NCBI GenBank assembly: GCA_002315015.1
Contig: DCEX01000005.1
Location: forward strand, 1 to 12,367
DNA: 12,367 bases
Direction: 5' to 3'
DNA from: Faecalibacterium sp. UBA1819
GTDB taxonomy: Bacteria; Bacillota; Clostridia; Oscillospirales; Ruminococcaceae
Under the pieces are notes generated by a model. It was given only the letters and a program-made list of their open reading frames with translations. It did no database searches and had not been told where the DNA came from. The position numbers were made by a program, and so were the translations under genes. The stretch's first letter is position 1, and every line of letters begins with the position of its first letter. Shown here piece after piece: positions 1 through 6,790 of the stretch.

Positions 1-22
1 CTGCCAATTCCGCCACATCCGC
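1..22 (-). tRNA. tRNA-Leu, 5' end only (cut by window edge)
   Basis: Read on the minus strand, these bases begin with the acceptor strand GCGGATG, then T8 G9, the D-stem GCGG and the D-loop AATTGGCAG. This is the 5' end typical of bacterial leucine tRNAs (class II, GTGGCGGAATTGGCAG-type core). The anticodon, variable arm and 3' end lie outside the window, so the codon read cannot be named. A consensus promoter sits just upstream. tRNA-Ser is less likely because its D-arm normally differs. Confidence 0.85.
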
Positions 23-56
23 TTATGAAGTTTATCGCTTTTCAGCGACGAAACTT

Positions 57-85
57 ATTATACCAGCTTATCGAAAAAAATGCAA
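57..85 (-). promoter_or_regulatory. sigma-A-type promoter of the tRNA-Leu gene
   Basis: On the minus strand there is a -35 box TTGCAT (80-85), a 17-base spacer and a perfect -10 box TATAAT (57-62). The tRNA begins about 34 bases downstream of the -10 box, which leaves a short 5' leader. That leader contains a 5-bp hairpin (35-39 with 44-48). Confidence 0.85.
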
Positions 86-119
86 GCCCTTTTTCACATT
101 TTTTCATATTACTTTTGAT

Positions 120-1826
120 TCAAAGGTCTTCGTTCTCGGCTGATGTTTCGACTGCGTCCGTTTCTTCATCGGGCAGAATATCCTCCAGCGAAAGCGGCGG
201 CACGGCATCTTCTTCCGGGCAGCCTTCAAAACAATAGAGTGCATCCGCAATATCGGCAAACACACGCGCTGCATCAGAGCTTCCATGAGTGCCGCTGTCC
301 ATCATCACCACAATGGTATAACGCGGCTCATTCGCCGGGTAAAACCCGCCGAACCATGCATCCATCAGTTCCTCATCGTCCTCATTATAGCGTCCGGTTT
401 GCGCCGTTCCTGTTTTTCCTCCGGCCGTTGTCATACGCGGGGCTGCGGCAGAACCAATTCCGTTTTCAATGACTGAAATCATCATCTCCTGCACCTGTTT
501 TGCAATGTCCGGCTCAAACACCGTTCGCTGGATGGGACGATAAAAGCTTTCCGTCACTTGTCCGCTTTCGGTGTCAATAATCCCCTGCGCATAGCTGGGC
601 TGGATATACATTCCCTCATTGGCAAAAATATTTAAAAACCCGGCAACTTGAACCGGTGAGGCAAGCAGCGCTCCCTGACCAAAGCTGACCGAGGCAAGCT
701 GGCCTTTATCTTCGAGCTGTTCCACTGTGGACAAATTGCCCGCCGTCGTATTCCAGCCCGGCACAATCGGCGTCACCTGCCCACATCCCGCGGCCTGTGC
801 CGCGTCATGCACGGACTGCGCCCCCAGCATGAGGCCCAAATGGATAAAATAGCAATTACAGCTTTGCTCCATCGCCTCGGTCATATTGACAACACCATGA
901 CCTTTGCCGTAAGCGCACCGATAAATATGGCCGTTGAGTTCGTATTCGCCGGTACACTCATACAGGGTATCCGGCGAAATTCCAGCTTTCAGTGCCTGTG
1001 CCGCAATGACAGGTTTAAACACCGAGCCCACACTGTAACCCGAGATTGGGCGGTTAATGAGCGATGTATCATTTTTTTCAATGCTGGCGGCAATATCGGT
1101 GGGATCAAATAAAGGCATACTGACACTGGCGCGGATTTTTCCCGTTGCCGTTTCCATCACCACAATGGCGCCGCGATCCATCTTCTCTTGGGCAATTCCT
1201 TCGCAAATGCGCTGAATTCTGCTGTCCAGCGTGAGCATCAGCCCCTCTCCCGTTCCGGGTGTTTTTTGCAAAGTTGGAACATCGTGGTTGGTGTTTAAAT
1301 AAGCGCCAAGCGCGTCGACGGTACATACCACTTCTTCCTTGGTTCCCGCCTCCGCCAGCCAATCCTCACACGCTTTTTCGAGGCCATACACGCCATGGCC
1401 CTCGCCGTCTAAATACCCAATCAGATGAGCGGCAATCGGCTGACTCCAATAGCGCTGCGCTTGCCGAAACACGAATTCCGGCTGCTTTTGTGTGTCTTGC
1501 AGCTGCACTAAAAACGGTTCTCTGCGCTGAATAGAGCCATAAAAAGCACTTTTTTGGGTTTCGTCTACCGATTCAAACCAAGTGCGGTAACTTTCCTTTC
1601 CCGGAGAAAACAAGCCATAGGTACGATACTCCCAATCCGTCATTTTCCATTGATTACAATCATAAATATCGCCGCGCCCTTCCGAGAGCGGCAGCGTTGC
1701 CTCGCTTTGCTTTTGTACGGCATAACGGGCGCTTTCATCGGTGGAAAGCCACGCCAAACGCGCTGTCAGCACCGAGAACACCGCAATCATACCAACCGCC
1801 ACGGCGAGAAGTCGTTTTTCTTCCAC
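120..1826 (-). CDS. class B penicillin-binding protein (peptidoglycan D,D-transpeptidase)
   Basis: A 568-residue membrane-anchored transpeptidase that cross-links peptidoglycan stem peptides outside the membrane. One hydrophobic segment (residues about 4-27) forms the N-terminal anchor. The penicillin-binding triad is complete: SVFK at 268-271 (nucleophile Ser268), SCN at 322-324 and KTG at 471-473 in the context AGGKTGTAQTG. The non-catalytic pedestal carries RGDIYD (51-56) and a GYxxGxGxxGLE-like stretch (137-150). The C-terminal 30 residues are very acidic. The GTG start at 1826 is chosen because GGAGG lies 7 bases upstream; the open frame continues to an ATG at 1883, but that would put the ribosome site inside the gene. 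It is shorter than typical FtsI, PBP2 or SpoVD and has no PASTA domain. A terminator separates it from the upstream ABC operon. I see no clear promoter in the short gap, and I cannot tell elongation, division and sporulation roles apart. Confidence 0.93.
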   Translation of the reverse strand: MEEKRLLAVAVGMIAVFSVLTARLAWLSTDESARYAVQKQSEATLPLSEGRGDIYDCNQWKMTDWEYRTYGLFSPGKESYRTWFESVDETQKSAFYGSIQRREPFLVQLQDTQKQPEFVFRQAQRYWSQPIAAHLIGYLDGEGHGVYGLEKACEDWLAEAGTKEEVVCTVDALGAYLNTNHDVPTLQKTPGTGEGLMLTLDSRIQRICEGIAQEKMDRGAIVVMETATGKIRASVSMPLFDPTDIAASIEKNDTSLINRPISGYSVGSVFKPVIAAQALKAGISPDTLYECTGEYELNGHIYRCAYGKGHGVVNMTEAMEQSCNCYFIHLGLMLGAQSVHDAAQAAGCGQVTPIVPGWNTTAGNLSTVEQLEDKGQLASVSFGQGALLASPVQVAGFLNIFANEGMYIQPSYAQGIIDTESGQVTESFYRPIQRTVFEPDIAKQVQEMMISVIENGIGSAAAPRMTTAGGKTGTAQTGRYNEDDEELMDAWFGGFYPANEPRYTIVVMMDSGTHGSSDAARVFADIADALYCFEGCPEEDAVPPLSLEDILPDEETDAVETSAENEDL

Positions 1827-1830
1827 AAGA

Positions 1831-1838
1831 CCACCTCC
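1831..1838 (-). promoter_or_regulatory. ribosome binding site that sets the GTG start of the PBP gene
   Basis: The minus strand reads GGAGGTGG here, with GGAGG ending 7 bases before GTG at 1826-1824. The alternative upstream ATG at 1883 would leave this strong site 15 codons inside the gene. It would also add a charged, Gly-rich stretch ahead of the membrane anchor. Confidence 0.8.
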
Positions 1839-1880
1839 GCAAAGAGTATGGCCTTTCTTTTCTGCTTTTACACGGATATG

Positions 1881-1916
1881 CAAAAGAAATATCCCCCGGC
1901 AAACCGCCGAGGGATA
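1881..1916 (-). terminator. intrinsic terminator of the lysine ABC transporter operon
   Basis: On the minus strand the stem pairs 1911-1916 with 1890-1895 (six bases) and 1906-1909 with 1897-1900 (CGGC/GCCG), with one internal mismatch and a five-base loop. The minus-strand sequence after it is TTTCTTTTG. It lies about 40 bases past the ATPase stop codon and before the PBP ribosome site. Confidence 0.75.
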
Positions 1917-1954
1917 AAAGGGCTAAAACCTGCCGTACAGAAAACCAATATTTC

Positions 1955-2686
1955 TTACAGCCGTCCTAAAAATTCTTTTGTTTTTTCGTTTTTCGGAGCT
2001 TCAAAAATTTGCTGGGGCGTTCCCTGCTCGCAAATCACGCCCTGCGCCATGTAGACCACCTTGGTGGAAACATCTCGTGCAAACGCCATTTCGTGCGTCA
2101 CCACCAGCATGGTTAAGCCCTCGGCAGCCAAAGCACGCATGACTTGCAGCACTTCGCCCACCATTTGAGGGTCCAGCGCGCTGGTAGGCTCGTCAAACAA
2201 AAGCACTTCCGGCTGCATGGTCAAAGCGCGCGCAATAGCTACGCGCTGTTTTTGTCCGCCGGAAAGCTGGCGCGGCTTTGCGCTGATGTACGGCGCCATC
2301 CCCACCTTTTCCAAAAAAGACATTGCGCGTTCTTTTACCACGGCCGGATTCTCTTTCAGCACTTTGACAGGCCCTACCATGCAGTTATCCAGCACTGTCA
2401 TATTTTGGAACAGGTTAAAGCTTTGAAACACCATTCCCACCTTTGCACGGTAGCGGCTGGGGTTATTGTGTCTGCCTGTAATGGGTGTTCCGTGAAACAG
2501 AATTTCACCGCCTGTGGGACGCTCCAGCAAATTGATGCAGCGCAGCAGTGTAGATTTACCGGAGCCGGACGCACCGATGATGCAGGTAACGTCCCCTGCA
2601 TTTACGGTGAAATCAACGTCCTTCAGCACTTGGTGGGTTCCAAAGGTTTTAGACAAATGGTTTACCTCAATGATGGCGTTGCTCAT
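1955..2686 (-). CDS. amino-acid ABC transporter ATP-binding protein (probable lysine importer)
   Basis: A 243-residue cytoplasmic ATPase of the GlnQ/HisP polar amino-acid group that powers uptake through the permease encoded just upstream. All nucleotide-binding motifs are intact: Walker [10 protein letters not shown] (38-46), Q-loop Gln88 in MVFQSFNLF, signature LSGGQ (141-145), Walker B VLLFDEP (161-167) and the switch histidine His198. Length is normal for the family. The start at 2686 has AAAGGAG seven bases upstream, inside the end of the permease gene, and its ATG overlaps the permease stop as ATGA (2683-2686), so translation is probably coupled. An in-frame ATG at 2716 is possible but would lengthen the overlap and lacks this site. 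It is the last gene of the operon. Lysine specificity is inferred from the operon's riboswitch. Confidence 0.95.
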   Translation of the reverse strand: MSNAIIEVNHLSKTFGTHQVLKDVDFTVNAGDVTCIIGASGSGKSTLLRCINLLERPTGGEILFHGTPITGRHNNPSRYRAKVGMVFQSFNLFQNMTVLDNCMVGPVKVLKENPAVVKERAMSFLEKVGMAPYISAKPRQLSGGQKQRVAIARALTMQPEVLLFDEPTSALDPQMVGEVLQVMRALAAEGLTMLVVTHEMAFARDVSTKVVYMAQGVICEQGTPQQIFEAPKNEKTKEFLGRL

Positions 2687-3579
2687 TTGCGCGCTCCTTT
2701 CCCTCGATTGCGCCAACCTGTCGTTTTGGCTGCCAAGCCGGCGCTCTCCTCTTGCTCCTTGCTTCGATAGTCGGCATTTGGTTCTTTCGGGTTTTTCTTA
2801 TAGCGATGCATTCCCTCGCCCGGCACAAGCGGGTCTGCAACTGCTAAATCGAAGTTTTCCGGGCCGTCCATTTTACGTTCCATCCAGCGCAGCAGGAACG
2901 AAGCCGTCAGGGTCATCACCAAATAGCCGCCCATTTCAATGACCGCCGAGGGGAAATACAAGTAGGTTGCGCCCACCACTGCGCGGTGCACGGCAAAAAA
3001 CTCGGTAAAGCTGATAATGAACATGATGGACGTATCCTTCACGTTGATGATAAAGTTGTTGCCGATCTGCGGCAGAATATTGCGCAGCGCCTGCGGCAAA
3101 ATGACATAGAGCATGGTTTGCACATGATTCATGCCAATAGCCTTTGCGCCTTCGGTTTGGCCCGGGTCAACCGAGATAATGCCGCCGCGCACCGACTCGG
3201 CCATATAAGCGCCGGTATTCACCGAAACCACCAGAATGGCCGCTGCCCAAACGTTGTTGAATTTGATGGCGTTATCGGTAAAATAAGGCAAGCCGTAGTA
3301 CATAAACACCGCTTGCAGCACCATGGGAGTGCCGCGGAACACTTCTACATAAATCCGCACCAACGCACGCACCAAACCCAGCACAAAACGCTTTGCCGGG
3401 GCGTCCTCCTGCTCACAGGGAATGGTATTTAAAACACCGCACACCAAGCCGATGATGCAGCCAATCACTGTTGCCACCAGCGCCAAAATGAGCGTGTCAC
3501 GCATTCCGTACAAATAGGTGGCCGAATACGTTTCCCACAGCTTTGCGATATCACTGCCAAGCTGAAGCAATTTTTCCAT
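2683..3579 (-). CDS. amino-acid ABC transporter permease (probable lysine importer) with long C-terminal tail
   Basis: A 298-residue inner-membrane permease of the HisM/HisQ/GlnP type. It has hydrophobic segments at about 26-50, 84-98, 110-124, 182-196 and 213-230. The cytoplasmic coupling loop has the family form [20 protein letters not shown] (143-162), which docks on the ATPase. RGTPMVLQ (82-89) is also typical. The start at 3579 follows GGAAAGGAAA at short spacing, 29 bases after the binding-protein stop. The family core ends near RWMERK (231-236). The last 60 or so residues are an added hydrophilic, Lys/Arg/Glu-rich tail without recognisable motifs. Only one permease gene is present, so it presumably works as a homodimer. 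The gene ends in an ATGA overlap with the ATPase. Confidence 0.94.
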   Translation of the reverse strand: MEKLLQLGSDIAKLWETYSATYLYGMRDTLILALVATVIGCIIGLVCGVLNTIPCEQEDAPAKRFVLGLVRALVRIYVEVFRGTPMVLQAVFMYYGLPYFTDNAIKFNNVWAAAILVVSVNTGAYMAESVRGGIISVDPGQTEGAKAIGMNHVQTMLYVILPQALRNILPQIGNNFIINVKDTSIMFIISFTEFFAVHRAVVGATYLYFPSAVIEMGGYLVMTLTASFLLRWMERKMDGPENFDLAVADPLVPGEGMHRYKKNPKEPNADYRSKEQEESAGLAAKTTGWRNRGKGARK

Positions 3580-3608
3580 ATCTGTTTCCTTTCCGGCTGA
3601 TGTTCCGC

Positions 3609-4493
3609 TTAGGCCGAGGCAATCGGCTGAACGGAAATCGCTTGTGCCATCAAATCGTTAAAGTCTTGCTCGGTCATGGGCGATAACACCTCATCCAGCT
3701 TTTGTTTCAGCTCGGTGTTTCCTTTGCGCATCGAAATGCCGATATTGATTTCGCCCTCATCGACTTCAAAGCCGTTTCCCTCGTCAAAGGTAAGCAGCAC
3801 CATATCCGGGTAAGCGGCAACTGCGCCTTGTGCAGTGGGCATATCGGTGCAGATAAAGTCCACCGAATCGGTTTCCAGCGCCATCAGCATGGCGGGAGCA
3901 GATTCTGCCGCGGTTTGAATGGATGCTCCTTCAATCTGAGGCAGGCAGCTGTCATACCAGATTGTTGCAATCTGTGCCGTGCAGGTACCGCCCGAAAGCT
4001 CGGCAATGCTTTTTGCGGATGCATACGGGCTGTCTTTTTTCGTCACGCACACGATGCTGGCATAAAAATACGGCTCGCTGAAATCCACTTGTTCCATGCG
4101 CTGCTGCGTCATCGACTGGCCTGCAATCACGGCGTCCACGGTGCCTGTCTGTACGGCCGGAATCAGCGAATCCCAATCGGAACGGACAATTTCCAACTCA
4201 ACGCCGAGTGCCTCGGCAATTTTTTTGGCCATCATCACGTCATAGCCGTTGGCGTATTCCGTGGAATCTTTAATGGGTACTGCGCCGTTGGAGTCGTCGG
4301 CCTGAGTCCAGTTGTAAGGCGCATAGGCGCACTCCATGGCCACGGTGAGCACACCGTCCTCCAAACCGCTGCCATTTGCCGCCGATGTACCGGCTGCCCC
4401 TGCTGTGCTGCCCGAAGCTGCGCTTTGTCCGCATGCGGTCAGTGCCGCCGTCAAAGCCAATACCGCGGCCAATGCTTTCATTCTCTTTTTCAT
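3609..4493 (-). CDS. amino-acid ABC transporter substrate-binding lipoprotein (probable lysine-binding)
   Basis: A 294-residue family 3 solute-binding protein. The signal peptide (basic MKKRMK, hydrophobic to residue 20) ends in the lipobox LTAC, so Cys21 should be lipidated and the protein tethered outside the membrane. A Ser/Gly/Ala-rich linker (22-42) follows. The binding fold shows family hallmarks: YAPYNW (57-62), GYDVMMAKKIAE (83-94), SDWDSLIPAVQTGTVDAVIAG (about 105-125) and VDFSEPYFY (136-144). It is the first gene after the lysine riboswitch, which suggests lysine as the ligand; the protein sequence alone would only say polar amino acid. A GTG codon directly before the ATG (4496) is an alternative start with slightly better spacing to GAGG at 4504-4507; the difference is one residue. 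Confidence 0.93.
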   Translation of the reverse strand: MKKRMKALAAVLALTAALTACGQSAASGSTAGAAGTSAANGSGLEDGVLTVAMECAYAPYNWTQADDSNGAVPIKDSTEYANGYDVMMAKKIAEALGVELEIVRSDWDSLIPAVQTGTVDAVIAGQSMTQQRMEQVDFSEPYFYASIVCVTKKDSPYASAKSIAELSGGTCTAQIATIWYDSCLPQIEGASIQTAAESAPAMLMALETDSVDFICTDMPTAQGAVAAYPDMVLLTFDEGNGFEVDEGEINIGISMRKGNTELKQKLDEVLSPMTEQDFNDLMAQAISVQPIASA

Positions 4494-4572
4494 CACTCTT
4501 CATCCTCTTTTCGTTGACGGCGCAGCTAACTTGCCAAAGCGCCGCTTGCTGATTTTTCTTTTGCCCAATGGA

Positions 4573-4613
4573 CACAAAAAAAACCACAAGGCATCTGTAC
4601 AACGCCTTGTGGT
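4573..4613 (-). terminator. regulatory intrinsic terminator (expression platform of the lysine riboswitch)
   Basis: A perfect 10-bp stem pairs 4604-4613 with 4583-4592 around an 11-base loop. On the minus strand it is followed directly by a run of eight T. It lies about 80 bases before the binding-protein start and just downstream of the lysine aptamer. No gene needs terminating here on this strand, so its job is premature termination of the transporter transcript when lysine is bound. Confidence 0.88.
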
Positions 4614-4644
4614 CAAAGAAAAGCAATATTCGCCCTTACTTGCA

Positions 4645-4814
4645 CCAACGGAAGCTCTCCACAGATGTGACAGTTTGCGGCATCTTATTACAGCAAACCA
4701 ACGAAAGCTGCGGTAAAACAGCCCTCATTTCGGCGGAACGTCCCTTTTGCACAAGCAGCCTTTACCGGCCATATGCCTGTGTTACTCATGGCACTCCGCG
4801 CCTCTACCATTTGG
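4645..4814 (-). promoter_or_regulatory. lysine riboswitch (L-box) aptamer
   Basis: Read on the minus strand, this 170-nt leader segment matches the lysine riboswitch layout. P1 pairs CCAAATGG (4814-4807) with CCGTTGG (4651-4645), with one bulged A. The conserved core TAGAGGCGCGGAG follows. P2 includes GCCAT/ATGGC. GGTAAAGGCTG and CGCCGAA (4735-4729) match conserved blocks. P3 is GAGGGCTG with CAGCTTTC. P4 is a perfect GTTTGC/GCAAAC (4698-4693 with 4678-4673). The final P5 region has the signature CTGTCAC...GTGGAGAGC (4673-4654). The element sits between a consensus promoter and a terminator, as in lysC leaders. In this class, lysine binding stabilises P1 and favours termination. The call rests on recognising consensus blocks by eye; a covariance model was not run. 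Confidence 0.9.
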
Positions 4815-4824
4815 TTTTTTCTTC

Positions 4825-4853
4825 ATTCTATCACGCACTTTTCACAAAGTCAA
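4825..4853 (-). promoter_or_regulatory. sigma-A-type promoter of the lysine ABC transporter operon
   Basis: On the minus strand there is a -35 box TTGACT (4848-4853), a 17-base spacer and a -10 box TAGAAT (4825-4830). The predicted transcript begins near 4818, immediately before the 5' strand of riboswitch helix P1. The leader to the first gene is therefore about 325 nt. Confidence 0.88.
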
Positions 4854-4957
4854 CCACACCGATATTTTTCAGATATTGCCACAAAAAAAGAGCGCAATTG
4901 TCCGTTTTTTCGGTCATCCTGTCCGCTATGCACTCTGATTGTTTTCCTTTCAACATC

Positions 4958-4986
4958 TTTTCAAACGCTTGTCGGCGTGCTACAAT
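4958..4986 (+). promoter_or_regulatory. promoter of the Gfo/Idh oxidoreductase gene
   Basis: There is a -35-like TTTTCA (4958-4963), a 17-base spacer and a -10 box TACAAT (4981-4986). It lies about 60 bases upstream of the start codon and back to back with the lysine-operon promoter. The -35 box is weak. The stretch 4854-4957 between the two promoters is AT-rich and shows only a direct repeat of GATATT and no gene. Confidence 0.6.
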
Positions 4987-5047
4987 GAAAGCAATCCGTT
5001 TGATGCGGAGATTATCATGCGCTGATACGCAGAAAGTGAGGCATTTT

Positions 5048-6022
5048 ATGGCATTAAAATTTGCAATCTTGACAGCCGGCAATATTGCAACGCATATGGC
5101 ACAAACAGTTTCCCAAATGAAAGACGAAGGCATTGAATGCTACGCTATCGCCGCCCGCAGCACAGAGCGCGCTGCCGTTTTGGCAAAGCGCTGCGGCTTT
5201 GCCATTGCTTATGGCAGCTACGAGGCTCTTTTTGAGGATGAGCATGTTGATCTTGTGTACATCGGCAGCCCGCACAGCCACCATTATGAACATGCCAAAG
5301 CAGCTTTGGAACACGGCAAGCACGTTTTGTGCGAAAAGCCCATGACGGTGAATGAAGCACAGGCAAAAGAGCTGTTTGCGCTGGCCAAAGAGCGCGGCTT
5401 GCTGCTGGTAGAAGCCACTTGGACACGGTTTATGCCTTTTGTTCCAGCTTTGCAGGAAGTGCTGAAAAGCGGTGCGATTGGAGAGATTGAAACGCTGACT
5501 TGTTCGTTCGGTGTTCCCGTTGCCAAAAAAGAACGCATTGCACAGCCCGAGCTTGCGGGCGGCGCTCTGCTCGACCTCGGCATTTATCCGCTGACCATGG
5601 CCGCGATTGCGCTGGGGGAACCCAAAGAGATTTGCGGCGTATGCACAAAAACAGATCTGGGCGTAGACGCACAAAACAGCATCAGCCTTTCGTATGAGAG
5701 CGGCGCGGTTGCGTGTTTGACTTCCGGCATTCATGCACAGCTGGATAATTGCGCTGTTCTTTACGGTACATGCGGCAAAATTGTCATTCCGCACTTTTGG
5801 CACGCAGACGGCTTTACGGTTTATCCGGCAGAAGGTGAACCGAAAGAGTATTCTTTCCCGCATGATTTCACGGGTTATGAATACGAGGTTCGCTGTGCCG
5901 CCAAAGCCATTGCGCAAGGCCAAACCGAGTGCCCCGAACTTCCGCACGCGGAAACACTGCGCATTTTACACCAGATGGATACCCTTCGCAAAGCCTGGGG
6001 GCTTTCGTATCCGTTTGAATAA
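5048..6022 (+). CDS. Gfo/Idh/MocA-family NAD(P)-dependent oxidoreductase (dihydrodiol dehydrogenase-like)
   Basis: A 324-residue soluble dehydrogenase. The N-terminal Rossmann half begins FAILTAGNIATHMA (5-18), followed by AARSTERA (35-42), the proline-bearing loop IGSPHSHHY (72-80) and the family catalytic motif EKP (96-98). The C-terminal half has WTRFMP (125-130) and GGALLDLGIYP (171-181). These resemble the dimeric dihydrodiol dehydrogenase or YdgJ-like subgroup that oxidises sugars, inositols or diols; the substrate cannot be read from sequence. The first glycine of the usual GxGxxA nucleotide motif is Thr9 here. The start is set by GAGG six bases before the ATG. The same frame stays open upstream to 4568, but that stretch crosses the divergent promoter region and is not coding. 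Its neighbours suggest no pathway. It ends at a terminator shared with the convergent comF gene. Confidence 0.92.
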   Translation: MALKFAILTAGNIATHMAQTVSQMKDEGIECYAIAARSTERAAVLAKRCGFAIAYGSYEALFEDEHVDLVYIGSPHSHHYEHAKAALEHGKHVLCEKPMTVNEAQAKELFALAKERGLLLVEATWTRFMPFVPALQEVLKSGAIGEIETLTCSFGVPVAKKERIAQPELAGGALLDLGIYPLTMAAIALGEPKEICGVCTKTDLGVDAQNSISLSYESGAVACLTSGIHAQLDNCAVLYGTCGKIVIPHFWHADGFTVYPAEGEPKEYSFPHDFTGYEYEVRCAAKAIAQGQTECPELPHAETLRILHQMDTLRKAWGLSYPFE

Positions 6023-6043
6023 CCCATCCAATTCAACACAAAA

Positions 6044-6096
6044 CCCCGATGCTGTCCTGCGCCGTTTGGTGCGCAGAGAGCCATCGGGGCTTTTTT
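6044..6096. terminator. bidirectional branched terminator between the oxidoreductase and comF
   Basis: The outer stem CCCCGATG (6044-6051) pairs with CATCGGGG (6082-6089). Nested inside is a second hairpin, CTGCGC (6057-6062) with GCGCAG (6071-6076). On the plus strand a run of six T follows; on the minus strand the sequence reads into GGGGTTTTGTGTT. It lies 22 bases past the oxidoreductase stop and 22 bases past the comF stop, so it serves both convergent transcripts. Confidence 0.9.
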
Positions 6097-6118
6097 GTTT
6101 ACCGGAAAGCGTTCCGCA

Positions 6119-6790
6119 TCATTCCGTTACGACTGCCGTTGCGCCATAGCAGCACTCAGCGCCTGCGCCCAGCAGCATTTTTGCACATTCATTTAATGTT
6201 GCGCCTGTGGTCAGCACATCATCCACCAGTAATATTCGCCGTCCTCGAACCGCTTGCGGCGCTTGCACCGCAAAAGCACCCAGCAAGTTGCTTTGCCGCG
6301 CCTGTTCGCTCAGCGTGTGCTGTTCCTTTGTCTGATACAGCTTTTTCAGTGCCTGATCTTCCACAGGCAAATGCAGCTGTTCGGCCAGCGCTTGGGCAAA
6401 CAGCTGCGCGGTGTCATGGCCGCGCCGACGAACAGAAGCCGGATGAGATGGCACCGGAACAATGACATCCACCGGCCAGCCCGCCTCCCGCACGCCCTGC
6501 GCCATATACTCTGCAAAAAAGCGCATAATATCTCTGCGCGCTTCATACTTCGCCAAAAGCAGGGGCTTTTTCATGGGAGGCTGATAGACAAACGGCGCAT
6601 AAACCTGCTCCAGCATGGACAGCGTATGCAGGGAAAGCGGCACCAGCTCCCGCCGCAGCAGCCGAGGAATCAGCGGTGTACAGCGCTCACACTCCGGCAC
6701 AAAGCCGAGAACCCGCGAACAAACCGGGCAGCGCGGCGGAAAAATGAGCTTTTGAAGAAAATCGATCCAGTCGAATGACATCTCTTTCAT
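6119..6790 (-). CDS. comF: ComF-family protein (phosphoribosyltransferase-like, competence-associated)
   Basis: A 223-residue cytoplasmic protein of the ComF/GntX family. It starts with a four-cysteine zinc-finger-like module (Cys21, Cys24, Cys34, Cys37). The phosphoribosyltransferase fold has VPVP (111-114), RRRGHDTAQLFA (121-132) and the PRPP-binding motif ILLVDDVLTTGAT (186-198). In Bacillus and Haemophilus, family members are needed for taking up transforming DNA; the enzymatic reaction is not established. The start at 6790 overlaps the recD2 stop as ATGA (6787-6790), so it is probably translated by coupling. A second in-frame ATG at 6781 is possible. Reading upstream gives a longer frame, but that stretch is inside recD2. 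It is the last gene of the operon and ends 22 bases before a shared terminator. Confidence 0.93.
   Translation of the reverse strand: MKEMSFDWIDFLQKLIFPPRCPVCSRVLGFVPECERCTPLIPRLLRRELVPLSLHTLSMLEQVYAPFVYQPPMKKPLLLAKYEARRDIMRFFAEYMAQGVREAGWPVDVIVPVPSHPASVRRRGHDTAQLFAQALAEQLHLPVEDQALKKLYQTKEQHTLSEQARQSNLLGAFAVQAPQAVRGRRILLVDDVLTTGATLNECAKMLLGAGAECCYGATAVVTE

Noticed and set aside
1827..1883. Upstream ATG start for the PBP (19 extra residues)
   Set aside because: GGAGG at the right distance from GTG 1826 would fall inside the gene, and the extra residues are unlike a membrane-anchor start.
3702..4517. 271-residue open frame opposite the substrate-binding protein
   Set aside because: Cys/His/Arg-rich antisense shadow of a well-supported lipoprotein gene.
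4568..5047. In-frame upstream extension of the oxidoreductase (total 484 residues)
   Set aside because: It runs through the antisense of the lysine riboswitch and both promoters. It has no family similarity, and a good ribosome site stands at 5038-5041 for the ATG at 5048.
5054..5947. 297-residue open frame opposite the oxidoreductase
   Set aside because: It is a shadow of the plus-strand gene with no family motifs. The strand opposite has clear Gfo/Idh motifs and its own ribosome site.
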